A DNA stretch of 64,000 nucleotides from Azophilus sp965199705 (GTDB lineage: Bacteria > Pseudomonadota > Gammaproteobacteria > Pseudomonadales > Azotimanducaceae). The DNA lies in NCBI GenBank assembly GCA_965199705.1, contig OZ241359.1, positions 1,116,001-1,180,000 on the forward strand. The letters run 5' to 3'. A program made the position numbers and the translations under genes. The notes beneath the pieces were generated by a model. The model was given only the letters and a program-made list of their open reading frames with translations. It made no database searches and was not told the DNA's origin. This document shows positions 16,680 to 24,291 of this stretch, in pieces. The stretch's first letter is position 1. The number at the start of each line of letters is the position of its first letter.

Positions 16680-18356
16680 TCAGGCAGATCCCAGACGCGT
16701 ATCGACGGCTGACCCTGACTCGGGGCGCACGCCGAGCAGGCGCAGGGCGCGGCCAGCGACGCGCCCGAATACGGGCGCCGCATTGAGGCCGCCGGCCGCC
16801 TTGGCAGCGCTCGGCTGATTGATGACAACCACCATCACGATGCGCGGTTCCGGCACGGGGGCGAGGCCCGCAAACAGGGCGATATGGCGCCTGTCCGTGT
16901 AGCCGCCAGTGCTCGCCACGCGGGTGGTGCCGGTCTTGCCGGCGACTCGGTAGCCGACGGTGCGCGCTGCCGGCGCGGTGCCGACATTCGACACCACGCC
17001 TTCCAGCATGGCCACGACCTGGCGGCAGGCGTCTGCATCGAGCACCTGCCTGCCTGCCGGCAGCCGCCTGCGCTTGAGAATGGTCAGTGGAATCTGGCGG
17101 CCTGCATTGGCAAGCGTGGCATAGGCTTGCGCGAGTTGCAGTGGCGACATGGCGATGCCATAGCCGTAGGAGAGGGTGGCCCGGGCGACCGGATCCGAGA
17201 GCCGACCGCTGAAAGCCGTGCCGGCGGTTTCACCGGGCAGCCCGAGGCCTACGAAGTCGGTCATGCCGACCTGCTTGAGCACGCTGAGCACGGCATCTTC
17301 GGGCAGCGCCAGGGCCACCTTGGAAATCCCCACCTGGCTGGAACGATGAATGACCTCGGTGAGCGTCAATGCGCCGTAGTTGCGCTTGTCCTCGATCAGC
17401 TTTCTGCGTACTGCCCAGTAGCCGGGATGCGTGTCGATGACGCTGTCCGTCTGGTATTGGCCGCTGGAGAGGGCGGCCAGCGCGGCAAAGGGTTTCATGG
17501 TGGAGCCTGGCTCATAGGCATCGGTGACGGCTCGGTTGCGCATGGCGCCAAAGTTGCGCGCGAGCGCGGCGTTGGGGTTGTAGGACGGGGCGTTTGCCAG
17601 CGCCAGCACCTCCCCGGAGCGCACATCGACGATGACCGCAGATCCAGACTCGGCCGCCTGGCCGATCACGGCGCTCTTCAATTCCCGGTAGGCGAAGTAC
17701 TGCAATCGAAGGTCGATGCTCAACGTCAGATCCAGGCCGGATTCGGCGGATTCGAGAATCATCGAATCGGCGATCGGCGAGCCGAGCCGGTCGCGCAATG
17801 TCAACTTGCGCCCGCGCTTGCCGCGCAGGTGATCGTCGAAGGCGAGTTCGGCGCCTTCCAGCCCCACGTGGTCGATGCTGGTCATACCCACGATGTGCGC
17901 CGCCGTTTCCGACGCCGGGTAGTAGCGCCGGTACTCTTCATCCAGGAACAGACCTTCGATGCCGAGCGCAGCGATGGCGTTGGCGTCCGCCCAGGAAACC
18001 CGGCGCTTGAGATACACGAAACGGCGTTGACTGTGCTCTGCGAGACGTCGGCTCAGGGCTTGCGGGTCCAGGCCGAGCAGGGGCGCGAGCCGCTTGATCT
18101 CGTCTGCGCTCGGCAGATGCCTGGCCGGATCGGCGACCACGGAAGCGACCGGGGTGCTGGTCGCCAGGATCTGCCCGAACCGGTCCTGGATGACGCCTCG
18201 GTGCGCGGGAATGGATTCCTCTCGAATCGAGCGCGCGTCGCCCTGATCCTGCAGGAAGTCCTTGTCCACCAGCGCCAGATAGCTGCTGCGCCCGGCCAGG
18301 GTCAGGCATGCCGCCAGAAAGAGGCAAATCACCAGATAGTGGCGCGAGTCGCTCAT
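16680..18356 (-). CDS. ftsI: Septal peptidoglycan transpeptidase FtsI (PBP3)
   Basis: 558 residues with an N-terminal membrane anchor (residues about 7-27), a pedestal domain and a transpeptidase domain. The catalytic Ser-x-x-Lys is in EPGSTMKPFAAL and KTGT is in VAGKTGTTRVA. The middle SxN motif reads SSQ (HRSSQVGISKVAL) where E. coli FtsI has SSN; this is unusual. Cross-linking is at the division septum with FtsW. Its ATG overlaps the ftsL stop (ATGA). Confidence 0.96.
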   Translation of the reverse strand: MSDSRHYLVICLFLAACLTLAGRSSYLALVDKDFLQDQGDARSIREESIPAHRGVIQDRFGQILATSTPVASVVADPARHLPSADEIKRLAPLLGLDPQALSRRLAEHSQRRFVYLKRRVSWADANAIAALGIEGLFLDEEYRRYYPASETAAHIVGMTSIDHVGLEGAELAFDDHLRGKRGRKLTLRDRLGSPIADSMILESAESGLDLTLSIDLRLQYFAYRELKSAVIGQAAESGSAVIVDVRSGEVLALANAPSYNPNAALARNFGAMRNRAVTDAYEPGSTMKPFAALAALSSGQYQTDSVIDTHPGYWAVRRKLIEDKRNYGALTLTEVIHRSSQVGISKVALALPEDAVLSVLKQVGMTDFVGLGLPGETAGTAFSGRLSDPVARATLSYGYGIAMSPLQLAQAYATLANAGRQIPLTILKRRRLPAGRQVLDADACRQVVAMLEGVVSNVGTAPAARTVGYRVAGKTGTTRVASTGGYTDRRHIALFAGLAPVPEPRIVMVVVINQPSAAKAAGGLNAAPVFGRVAGRALRLLGVRPESGSAVDTRLGSA

Positions 18357-18658
18357 GGCGCGATCTGTTCGACCTTGTCGGGGAAGCGCATGTCGAGCCG
18401 GCTTGCCGCTGTGCCTTCGACCTGCTCATAGGCAGCCAGCGCGCTCTGCTCCAAGAGCAGGCGATTGCCTTCCGTGAGCAGCCTGTCATGTTGCTGGCGT
18501 GCGACTTCCAGTTCCTTGAGCAGTAGCCGATTGTGGTTTTCGCGGCTGACTGCCAGGAGGCCGGACGCTGCGGCCCCGGCCATCAGCCCGGCAATGACGA
18601 GGATTCGCGCAGGCGACGCTGGCGGGCGGGCGTCGGCTTGCCGGGTACTGCGATTCAT
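18353..18658 (-). CDS. ftsL: Cell division protein FtsL
   Basis: 101 residues from ATG 18658, overlapping the rsmH stop by four bases. A short basic cytoplasmic tail and one membrane helix (ILVIAGLMAGAAASGLLAV) are followed by a heptad-rich coiled coil (LLLKELEVARQQHDRLLTEG). This is the standard FtsL layout. Sequence conservation is low in this family, so the call leans on size, topology and position between rsmH and ftsI. Confidence 0.88.
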   Translation of the reverse strand: MNRSTRQADARPPASPARILVIAGLMAGAAASGLLAVSRENHNRLLLKELEVARQQHDRLLTEGNRLLLEQSALAAYEQVEGTAASRLDMRFPDKVEQIAP

Positions 18659-19599
18659 GGCGTCGGACCAGCCGCTTGTCGAGTGGCGCGCGCCAGCACC
18701 CGCAAGGTGGCGCTGCGAGCCCGCTTGTTGGCGGCAATCTCGGCCGCGCCGGCCCGTACTGGACCGGCAATCAGTCGCCCGGACACTTCTTGTTCTCTGG
18801 CGCGCACCGGCAGATGGCGCGGCAGGGGCGGCGGCTTGCTGCGCGCCCGGCAAAAGCGCTTGACCTGCCTGTCTTCCAGCGAATGGAAACTGATTACCGC
18901 CAGCCGTCCTTCCACCGCCAGTGCGTCATAGAGGCTGGCCATGCCGCTTTCGAGTTGGCCCGGTTCATCGTTGATGAACATGCGAATTGCCTGGAACACC
19001 CGGGTGGCCGGGTGCTTGTTGCGCGGCCTCGCCGGCTGGCTCTCTGCCACCACCCGCGCAAGTTCCAGTGTGCGGTGCAGCGGCCGCGCTGCGACCACGG
19101 CTCGGGCAATGCGTCGGGCATGGCGCTCTTCGCCATAGCGTCGGAACACGTCCGCGAGTTCCGACGCCGGCGCGTGGTTCAGCCAGTTCGCTGCCGAGAC
19201 GGGCTGACGGCGGTCCATGCGCATGTCGAGCGGGCCGTCCGCGCGAAAGCTGAAGCCTCGGTCCGGGTCGTCGATCTGCGGGGAGGAAACCCCGAGATCC
19301 ATCAGCGCGCCACGCACCGGCGCCATGCGCGTTTCGTTCAGCACCTGGCCGAGTTCGCTGAAGGCTGCGTGCCTTGGCAACACCCGGGGGTCCTGGCGGG
19401 CCAGGGCGCGGGCGCAGACGAAGGCGTCCTCGTCCCGGTCGAGCGCCAGTAATCTGGCGTCCGGGTCCAGGGCAGCCAGCAACTGCCGTGCATGACCGCC
19501 ACGACCGAAGGTGGCGTCCACGAAATTTCCGCTGGTTCCGCATGAGGTCAGATGCTGCACCGCTTCGGCGCAGAGCACGGGATGGTGCCGCTTGGTCAC
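18655..19599 (-). CDS. rsmH: 16S rRNA (cytosine1402-N4)-methyltransferase
   Basis: 314 residues from GTG 19599, overlapping the mraZ stop (GTGA). RsmH features are HHPVLCAEAV, the SAM loop FVDATFGRGGHARQLL, ALDRDEDA, and LMDLGVSSPQIDDPDRGFSF. C-terminal ISFHSLEDRQVKRFCR is also typical. It methylates C1402 in the decoding centre. It is the second gene of the division cluster. Confidence 0.97.
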   Translation of the reverse strand: MTKRHHPVLCAEAVQHLTSCGTSGNFVDATFGRGGHARQLLAALDPDARLLALDRDEDAFVCARALARQDPRVLPRHAAFSELGQVLNETRMAPVRGALMDLGVSSPQIDDPDRGFSFRADGPLDMRMDRRQPVSAANWLNHAPASELADVFRRYGEERHARRIARAVVAARPLHRTLELARVVAESQPARPRNKHPATRVFQAIRMFINDEPGQLESGMASLYDALAVEGRLAVISFHSLEDRQVKRFCRARSKPPPLPRHLPVRAREQEVSGRLIAGPVRAGAAEIAANKRARSATLRVLARATRQAAGPTP

Positions 19600-20066
19600 A
19601 GCGACAGGGCCGAGAATTCTTCCATCGAGGCCAGCAGCTCCGCCCGGTCGTCGGCCAGCCAGGCGGTTTCCTGCTCACGCCAGTTGTCTGCATTCCAGAT
19701 TTCGATCTTGTCGCAGACGCCCACCAGCGCCAGCCGCTTGACCAGCCCGGCGCGGTCGCGCATGCCGGCGGGAATCAGCAGCCGACCGTTGGCGTCAAGA
19801 TCCAGGTCCACGGACGGACCGATGAGATTGCGTTGCACGCGCCGCACCAGCGGCTTGGTCAGATTGGCGTTGGCCGTGACCCTGGCCTTGAAATCTTCCC
19901 ATGTGCTGCGCGGAAACAAGAGCAGACACGGCTCGAAGAGATCCGGGGCCATACTGATCTGCGGACATTCGGCCAGTGCTTCCCGGTGTCGCGCAGGTAA
20001 CGCCAGGCGCCCCTTGTCGTCAAGGGTTGCCGGAAAGGCGCCACTGAAACTGAAGGAACCCGACAT
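19596..20066 (-). CDS. mraZ: Transcriptional regulator MraZ
   Basis: 156 residues. Two AbrB-like swapped-hairpin halves are visible: SFSGAFPATLDDKGRLALPARHRE and the second GPSVDLDLDANGRLLIPAGMRD. MraZ is a DNA-binding regulator of the division cluster that acts on repeats upstream of its own gene; such repeats are present at 20104-20138. First gene of the mraZ-ftsZ operon. Confidence 0.96.
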   Translation of the reverse strand: MSGSFSFSGAFPATLDDKGRLALPARHREALAECPQISMAPDLFEPCLLLFPRSTWEDFKARVTANANLTKPLVRRVQRNLIGPSVDLDLDANGRLLIPAGMRDRAGLVKRLALVGVCDKIEIWNADNWREQETAWLADDRAELLASMEEFSALSL

Positions 20067-20103
20067 GGTCGGCTTGTCACCCCGTCGCCCGGCTGGAAGC
20101 TAG

Positions 20104-20138
20104 AACCACATTCATCCACTTTTTCCCATAGTTTCCCA
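20104..20138 (-). promoter_or_regulatory. MraZ-binding repeat array
   Basis: On the minus strand, reading toward mraZ, the pentamers TGGGA, TGGGA, TGGAT and TGGTT begin exactly ten bases apart (complements of 20134-20138, 20124-20128, 20114-20118, 20104-20108). Known MraZ operators are TGGGN direct repeats with five-base spacers, which fits. The array lies between the -10 box and the mraZ start, where binding would block transcription. Confidence 0.8.
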
Positions 20139-20145
20139 CCTGCGG

Positions 20146-20174
20146 AGATTAGTGCGCCATATCTGCGTAGTCAA
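20146..20174 (-). promoter_or_regulatory. Sigma70 promoter of the mraZ-ftsZ cluster
   Basis: On the minus strand TTGACT (complement of 20169-20174) and TAATCT (complement of 20146-20151) are spaced by 17 bases. This is a near-consensus promoter directly upstream of the MraZ repeats and about 80 bases from the mraZ ATG. Confidence 0.75.
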
Positions 20175-20304
20175 GCACTACCGACCGTATCTTTGGACGC
20201 GCAACAAAAGCCCTTCGACTGACCACCCTGAGGCGCAGCAGGCTCAGGTTCAGGGTTAAAATCAGCGAATGTGTTTGCGCGCTGCGGGCCAGGCCCGGCT
20301 GGTT

Positions 20305-21354
20305 ATGCGAATCCCGTTAATTCTCATGCTTGTTGTTTGTCCGACTCTGGCCCTTGCCTGGTCGGGCGCTCGCGACAAATCCGCCTTCTATGCGGTTCAA
20401 CAGCCGCTTGCGAATCAGTCCGAGGCGGCACGCACCGAGGCAGTGCGTCAGGGCCTCGCGCACGTACTCGAGCGGTTGACCGGACTGACCCAACTGCCGA
20501 AATCACCGTCGCTGGCCGAAGCCTTTCGGCAGCCGGACCGCTTCTACACGCGCTTGCGGTTTACTGCCGATGAAGAGATTCGGATCGATTTCGATCCAGC
20601 TTCCCTGCTGCGCCTGATTGACAGCGCCCGCTTGCCGCTCTGGCCACTGCGCCGGCCGCGCGTGATCGCCTGGCTGGTCGCCGAGACCGGAGCGAATCGG
20701 ACCTGGTTGCTGCGCACGCATCCGCTGGCGGAGGCCCTGCTGGCGCGAGCAACCGACATGGGTCTGACGCTGGTCCTGCCCTTGATGGATCTGGAAGATC
20801 AGGTGCGCGTACAGCCTGGGGTCGTCTGGGGTGGATCAACCTTGATCCTGGAGCGCGCCTCGCGGCGCTATGACGCCGAGGCTGTGCTCGTTGGCCGCAT
20901 CCAGGCGGCAGGGCCGGTCTGGTTCAGTGACGTTTCCGTCCAGTTCTCGGAATCGGCGTTTCCAGGAACTTCCGAAGAAAGGCGCTTTACCGCTGTGCAT
21001 AGCGCGCCCAATCTGGCTGATCTCGGCATTCTGGTGGCGGATCGCCTGGTGGCGCAGGTCGCGGCCCGGCAATCGCTGCCCTGGCGCGGCGCCGAAGTCC
21101 AGTCCCTGCGGATTGAGGGCGTGAGCACGCCAGACCGGTACGGGCAGCTATTGCGTTATCTGAACGGACTTGAATATCTGGCGGGCTACGACCTCTTGTC
21201 TGTCGAACAGGATCAGATTGTTGTCGAGGTGCGCTCGCGCGCGGCGCCCGATCGTCTGGCGGCGCTCCTGCGTGCGGACGACGCCTTGCTGGCCTTGCCC
21301 TCGGAGATGCCGGGGGCCTGGCTGTTGCGTGCTGAAGAGGAGTTTCTGCCGTGA
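20305..21354 (+). CDS. DUF2066 domain protein, exported
   Basis: 349 residues from ATG 20305, chosen because it begins a good signal peptide (MRIPLILMLVVCPTLALAWSG); an ATG at 20269 is also in frame. The body (AVQQPLANQSEAARTEAVRQGLAHVLERLTG, then VIAWLVAE and GLTLVLPLMDLED) matches the DUF2066 family of proteobacterial exported proteins, whose function is unknown. Its stop overlaps the GTG of the phosphatidyltransferase gene, a pairing common in gammaproteobacteria. It is divergent from mraZ across a 240-base region. Confidence 0.8.
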   Translation: MRIPLILMLVVCPTLALAWSGARDKSAFYAVQQPLANQSEAARTEAVRQGLAHVLERLTGLTQLPKSPSLAEAFRQPDRFYTRLRFTADEEIRIDFDPASLLRLIDSARLPLWPLRRPRVIAWLVAETGANRTWLLRTHPLAEALLARATDMGLTLVLPLMDLEDQVRVQPGVVWGGSTLILERASRRYDAEAVLVGRIQAAGPVWFSDVSVQFSESAFPGTSEERRFTAVHSAPNLADLGILVADRLVAQVAARQSLPWRGAEVQSLRIEGVSTPDRYGQLLRYLNGLEYLAGYDLLSVEQDQIVVEVRSRAAPDRLAALLRADDALLALPSEMPGAWLLRAEEEFLP

Positions 21355-21935
21355 GGGCAGCTGATCTGCCGAATCTGGTGACCGGGCTGCGGGTGCTGCT
21401 TCTGGTCCCGATCGCCTGGATGCTGTGGCGCGTCAACTATCCGGCAGCGCTGGTGCTGGTCGCACTGGCCTGCCTCTCGGATGCGGTGGATGGCGGGCTG
21501 GCGCGTCAGTTCGGTTGGCAAAGCCGCTTCGGCGCCCTGGCCGACCCCATCGCCGACAAGGTGATGGTGACCGTGCTTTTCGTCGGCCTCACCTGGCAGC
21601 AACAGATTCCGATCTGGGTAACTGCCCTGGTGCTCGGTCGGGACCTCGTGATTCTCGCGGGTGCTACTGCCTATCGGCTGATGTTCAAGGAACTCTCCAT
21701 CGCCCCGACCTGGCTCAGCAAGATCAATACCGCGATGCAGTTTGTCGGCCTGATCATGCTCTTGCTCGGCCTTTGCGACTACGGCGCCATCAGTGCGGCG
21801 ATGTTGACCCTGATGCATCCTGCCGGCTTCTGGCTGATCGCGTTCCTCAGCCTGGTTTCCGGCCTGGACTATGTGATTACCTGGAGCATCCGGGCCCGCC
21901 GCCGAGCCCGCGCTACGGTTCGGGGGCAGCTGTGA
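21351..21935 (+). CDS. CDP-alcohol phosphatidyltransferase (PgsA-like)
   Basis: 194 residues from GTG 21351, overlapping the upstream stop. The family signature DG-x2-AR-x8-G-x3-D-x3-D is intact: DAVDGGLARQFGWQSRFGALADPIADK. About five or six membrane helices. It transfers a phosphatidyl group from CDP-diacylglycerol to an alcohol. Glycerol-3-phosphate (phosphatidylglycerophosphate synthase) is the likeliest acceptor, but the family cannot be split further by eye. Confidence 0.85.
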   Translation: MRAADLPNLVTGLRVLLLVPIAWMLWRVNYPAALVLVALACLSDAVDGGLARQFGWQSRFGALADPIADKVMVTVLFVGLTWQQQIPIWVTALVLGRDLVILAGATAYRLMFKELSIAPTWLSKINTAMQFVGLIMLLLGLCDYGAISAAMLTLMHPAGFWLIAFLSLVSGLDYVITWSIRARRRARATVRGQL

Positions 21936-22012
21936 TTCGGCAACCCTTGCCATCCGGCGCGCCCCGGGGCCCTGGCCCGATCCGGGCTGGTAAGGCCGGC
22001 GGCTGAAGGCGC

Positions 22013-23074
22013 ATGAGCAGAACTCTCAAGGTCGTGCTTACCGGCGGCGGTTCAGCGGGCCATGTCCTGCCCGCCGTGCCGGTGCTGCGCCTGTTGCGCG
22101 AACGCGGTCACTCCCTGGCCTTCATCGGCGGTGCTGACGAGCACTATCTGGCAGCGGAAGACGTGCCTTTCCATCGGATTTCTGCCGGCAAGCTCAGGCG
22201 TTACTTCTCGTGGCGCAATCTCGTGGACGGCTTTCGGGTGTTGCTCGGTGTCTGGCAGAGTTTCCGGCTGTTCGGATCCTTGCAGCCAGACGTGATCTTC
22301 TCCAAGGGCGGATTCGTCAGTTTTCCGGTGGTTTTTGCCGGCTGGCTCAGGCGGACGCCGGTGGTGGCGCACGAATCCGATGCCTCGCCCGGGCTTGCCA
22401 ATCGTCTGGCAATGCCGTTCCTGACAGCGCTCGGCGTGAGTTTTCCCATGCCCCGCCCACACCGGCTGCGTGGTGAGCTGGTGCACACTGGATCGCCGAT
22501 TCGCCCGGAGTTGCTGGCGGGCGACGCCAGCCGCGGTCGGGCGCTGGTTGCTGCTGGCCCGGACACGCCCCTGGTTCTGGCGACAGGCGGCAGCCTGGGT
22601 GCTGCGCGCCTCAACGATATGCTGCGCGCCGCAGCGCCGGAACTCAGCCAGGACTGCTGCCTGGTGCATATCTGTGGTCCGGGCAAGGCGGCGCCGCTGG
22701 ACTTGCCCGGCTATCATGCATTCGAATTCGTGAATGAGGGATGGGGCGATCTGCTGGCTGCGGCGGACGTGGTGGTCTCGCGCGCAGGATCAAATGCGCT
22801 GTTCGAGCTCCTGACACTGGGCAAGCCGCATCTGCTGATTCCCTTGCCGCGTCGGGCAAGCCGCGGCGATCAACTGGAAAACGCTGCCTGGTCGGAAGGC
22901 GCCGGCTACAGCCTGGTGCTGCAGGAGGAAGAACTCGACCCGCCACGGCTGGTGGCGGCGGTGCGCCAGATTCTGGCTGAGCGAGCGCTGTGGCGCGCCC
23001 GTCTATCGGCATTTGTGGCGCCGGACGCCAGCCGTCGCCTGGCGGACATGATCGAGGCGGCGGCGCGTCCCTGA
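22013..23074 (+). CDS. murG: Lipid II-forming N-acetylglucosaminyltransferase MurG, Gram-positive-like type
   Basis: 353 residues. The N-terminal nucleotide/lipid loop is LTGGGSAGHVLPAVPVL. Acceptor-domain blocks are SAGKLRRYFSWRNLVDGFRVLLGVWQ, IFSKGGFVSFPVVFAGWL and VVAHESDASPGLANRLA. The C-terminal donor site reads GGSLGAARLN and VVSRAGSNALFELLTLGKPHLLIPLP. HESD-x-x-PGLAN and GKLRRYF are the form I associate with bacilli and clostridia; enterobacterial MurG has HEQNGIAGLTN. It sits outside the division cluster on the opposite strand, while the cluster lacks murG, so it probably supplies that step. Confidence 0.88.
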   Translation: MSRTLKVVLTGGGSAGHVLPAVPVLRLLRERGHSLAFIGGADEHYLAAEDVPFHRISAGKLRRYFSWRNLVDGFRVLLGVWQSFRLFGSLQPDVIFSKGGFVSFPVVFAGWLRRTPVVAHESDASPGLANRLAMPFLTALGVSFPMPRPHRLRGELVHTGSPIRPELLAGDASRGRALVAAGPDTPLVLATGGSLGAARLNDMLRAAAPELSQDCCLVHICGPGKAAPLDLPGYHAFEFVNEGWGDLLAAADVVVSRAGSNALFELLTLGKPHLLIPLPRRASRGDQLENAAWSEGAGYSLVLQEEELDPPRLVAAVRQILAERALWRARLSAFVAPDASRRLADMIEAAARP

Positions 23075-23095
23075 AACCGGATCAGAGAAACCATC

Positions 23096-24283
23096 ATGTA
23101 TCGAATCCGAACCCACAATCAGATTGCCCCTCTGGGCCTGCAACAGCTGCCTGCAAGCGACTTTGAGGTGGGCGAGGGCGTTACTGATCCAGACGGCATC
23201 CTGCTGCGCAGCTTCAAACTGTCGCCGGCGGACATCAGTGATCGCCTGCGTGCGATTGCACGCGCCGGCGCCGGCGTAAACAACGTGCCGGTGGCGCATT
23301 GCACCGAGCGGGGCGTCGTCGTCTTCAACACGCCTGGGGCCAACGCCAATTCGGTCAAGGAGCTGGTGTTGGCGGCGCTCTTTCTGAGCAGTCGGGACAT
23401 ATTGGGTGGCATGACATTCGTGGCGGGTCTTGCGTCAGTTGCCGGCGCGCAAGACCTGAACGCCCTGGTGGAGGCAGAAAAAAAACGGTTTCGCGGGCGC
23501 GAACTGCACGGCAAGTCGCTGGCGGTGGTTGGCCTGGGCGCCATCGGCTCACTGGTGGCGCGGGCGGCGCTTGACCTTGGCATGGACGTGCTTGGCTATG
23601 ATCCCGCCATATCGGTGGATGCGGCCTGGCGCCTGCCGGCGGAAGTGCGGCGCATGGACAGTCTTGCCAGCCTGTTCGCGCGGTCCGACTTCATCACCCT
23701 GCATGTGCCCCTGCTGCCGGCAACGGCCGGCATGATCGGTGACGAGGCGCTTGCCGCAGTGCGCCGGGGCAGCGTGCTTCTGAACTTTGCCCGCGAGTCG
23801 ATCGTTGACCAGGGTGCGCTGATTCGCGCCCTCGACGCCGGTCGGCTCGGCTTGTATGTGGCCGATTTCCCTGCCCCTGAACTGATTGGCCGATCTGACG
23901 TCCGGCTGATGCCGCACCTGGGCGCCAGCACAGCGGAGGCGGAAGAAAACTGCGCGGTGATGGCGGCAAGACAGCTCGGGGACTTTCTGGAATCCGGCAA
24001 CATCACCAACTCGGTCAACTTTCCGACGGTATCGCTCGAACCGTCCGATGGCTATCGGCTCGCCATCGCCAATCGCAATGTGGCCGGCATGTTGGGACAG
24101 GTGACCTCGGTGCTGGCAGCGCATGACATCAATATCATCGACATCCTCAACAAGAGCCGGGGCGAGGTTGCCTACAACCTGCTTGACATCGAGACCGAGC
24201 CCGGCCCTGCCCTGGTAGCGGAACTGAACGCGGTGGACAGCGTCATCAACGTGCGCGTGCTGAACCGCGCCCGAACGCGCTGA
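23096..24283 (+). CDS. serA: D-3-phosphoglycerate dehydrogenase, ACT-domain form
   Basis: 395 residues. The catalytic half carries AGAGVNNVPVAHCTERGVVVFNTPGANANSVKEL. The Rossmann loop is VVGLGAIGSLVARAALDLGMDVLGYDP, and the active-site arm MPHLGASTAEAEENCA has the catalytic His. An ACT domain closes the protein (VAGMLGQVTSVLAAHDINIIDILNKSRG), the serine-sensing regulatory fold. First step of serine synthesis. Convergent with mnmC, only eight bases apart. Confidence 0.92.
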   Translation: MYRIRTHNQIAPLGLQQLPASDFEVGEGVTDPDGILLRSFKLSPADISDRLRAIARAGAGVNNVPVAHCTERGVVVFNTPGANANSVKELVLAALFLSSRDILGGMTFVAGLASVAGAQDLNALVEAEKKRFRGRELHGKSLAVVGLGAIGSLVARAALDLGMDVLGYDPAISVDAAWRLPAEVRRMDSLASLFARSDFITLHVPLLPATAGMIGDEALAAVRRGSVLLNFARESIVDQGALIRALDAGRLGLYVADFPAPELIGRSDVRLMPHLGASTAEAEENCAVMAARQLGDFLESGNITNSVNFPTVSLEPSDGYRLAIANRNVAGMLGQVTSVLAAHDINIIDILNKSRGEVAYNLLDIETEPGPALVAELNAVDSVINVRVLNRARTR

Positions 24284-24291
24284 AGCGCTTT

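Noticed and set aside
16884..18431. 515-codon plus-strand frame across ftsI
   Set aside because: Antisense to ftsI, no family features.
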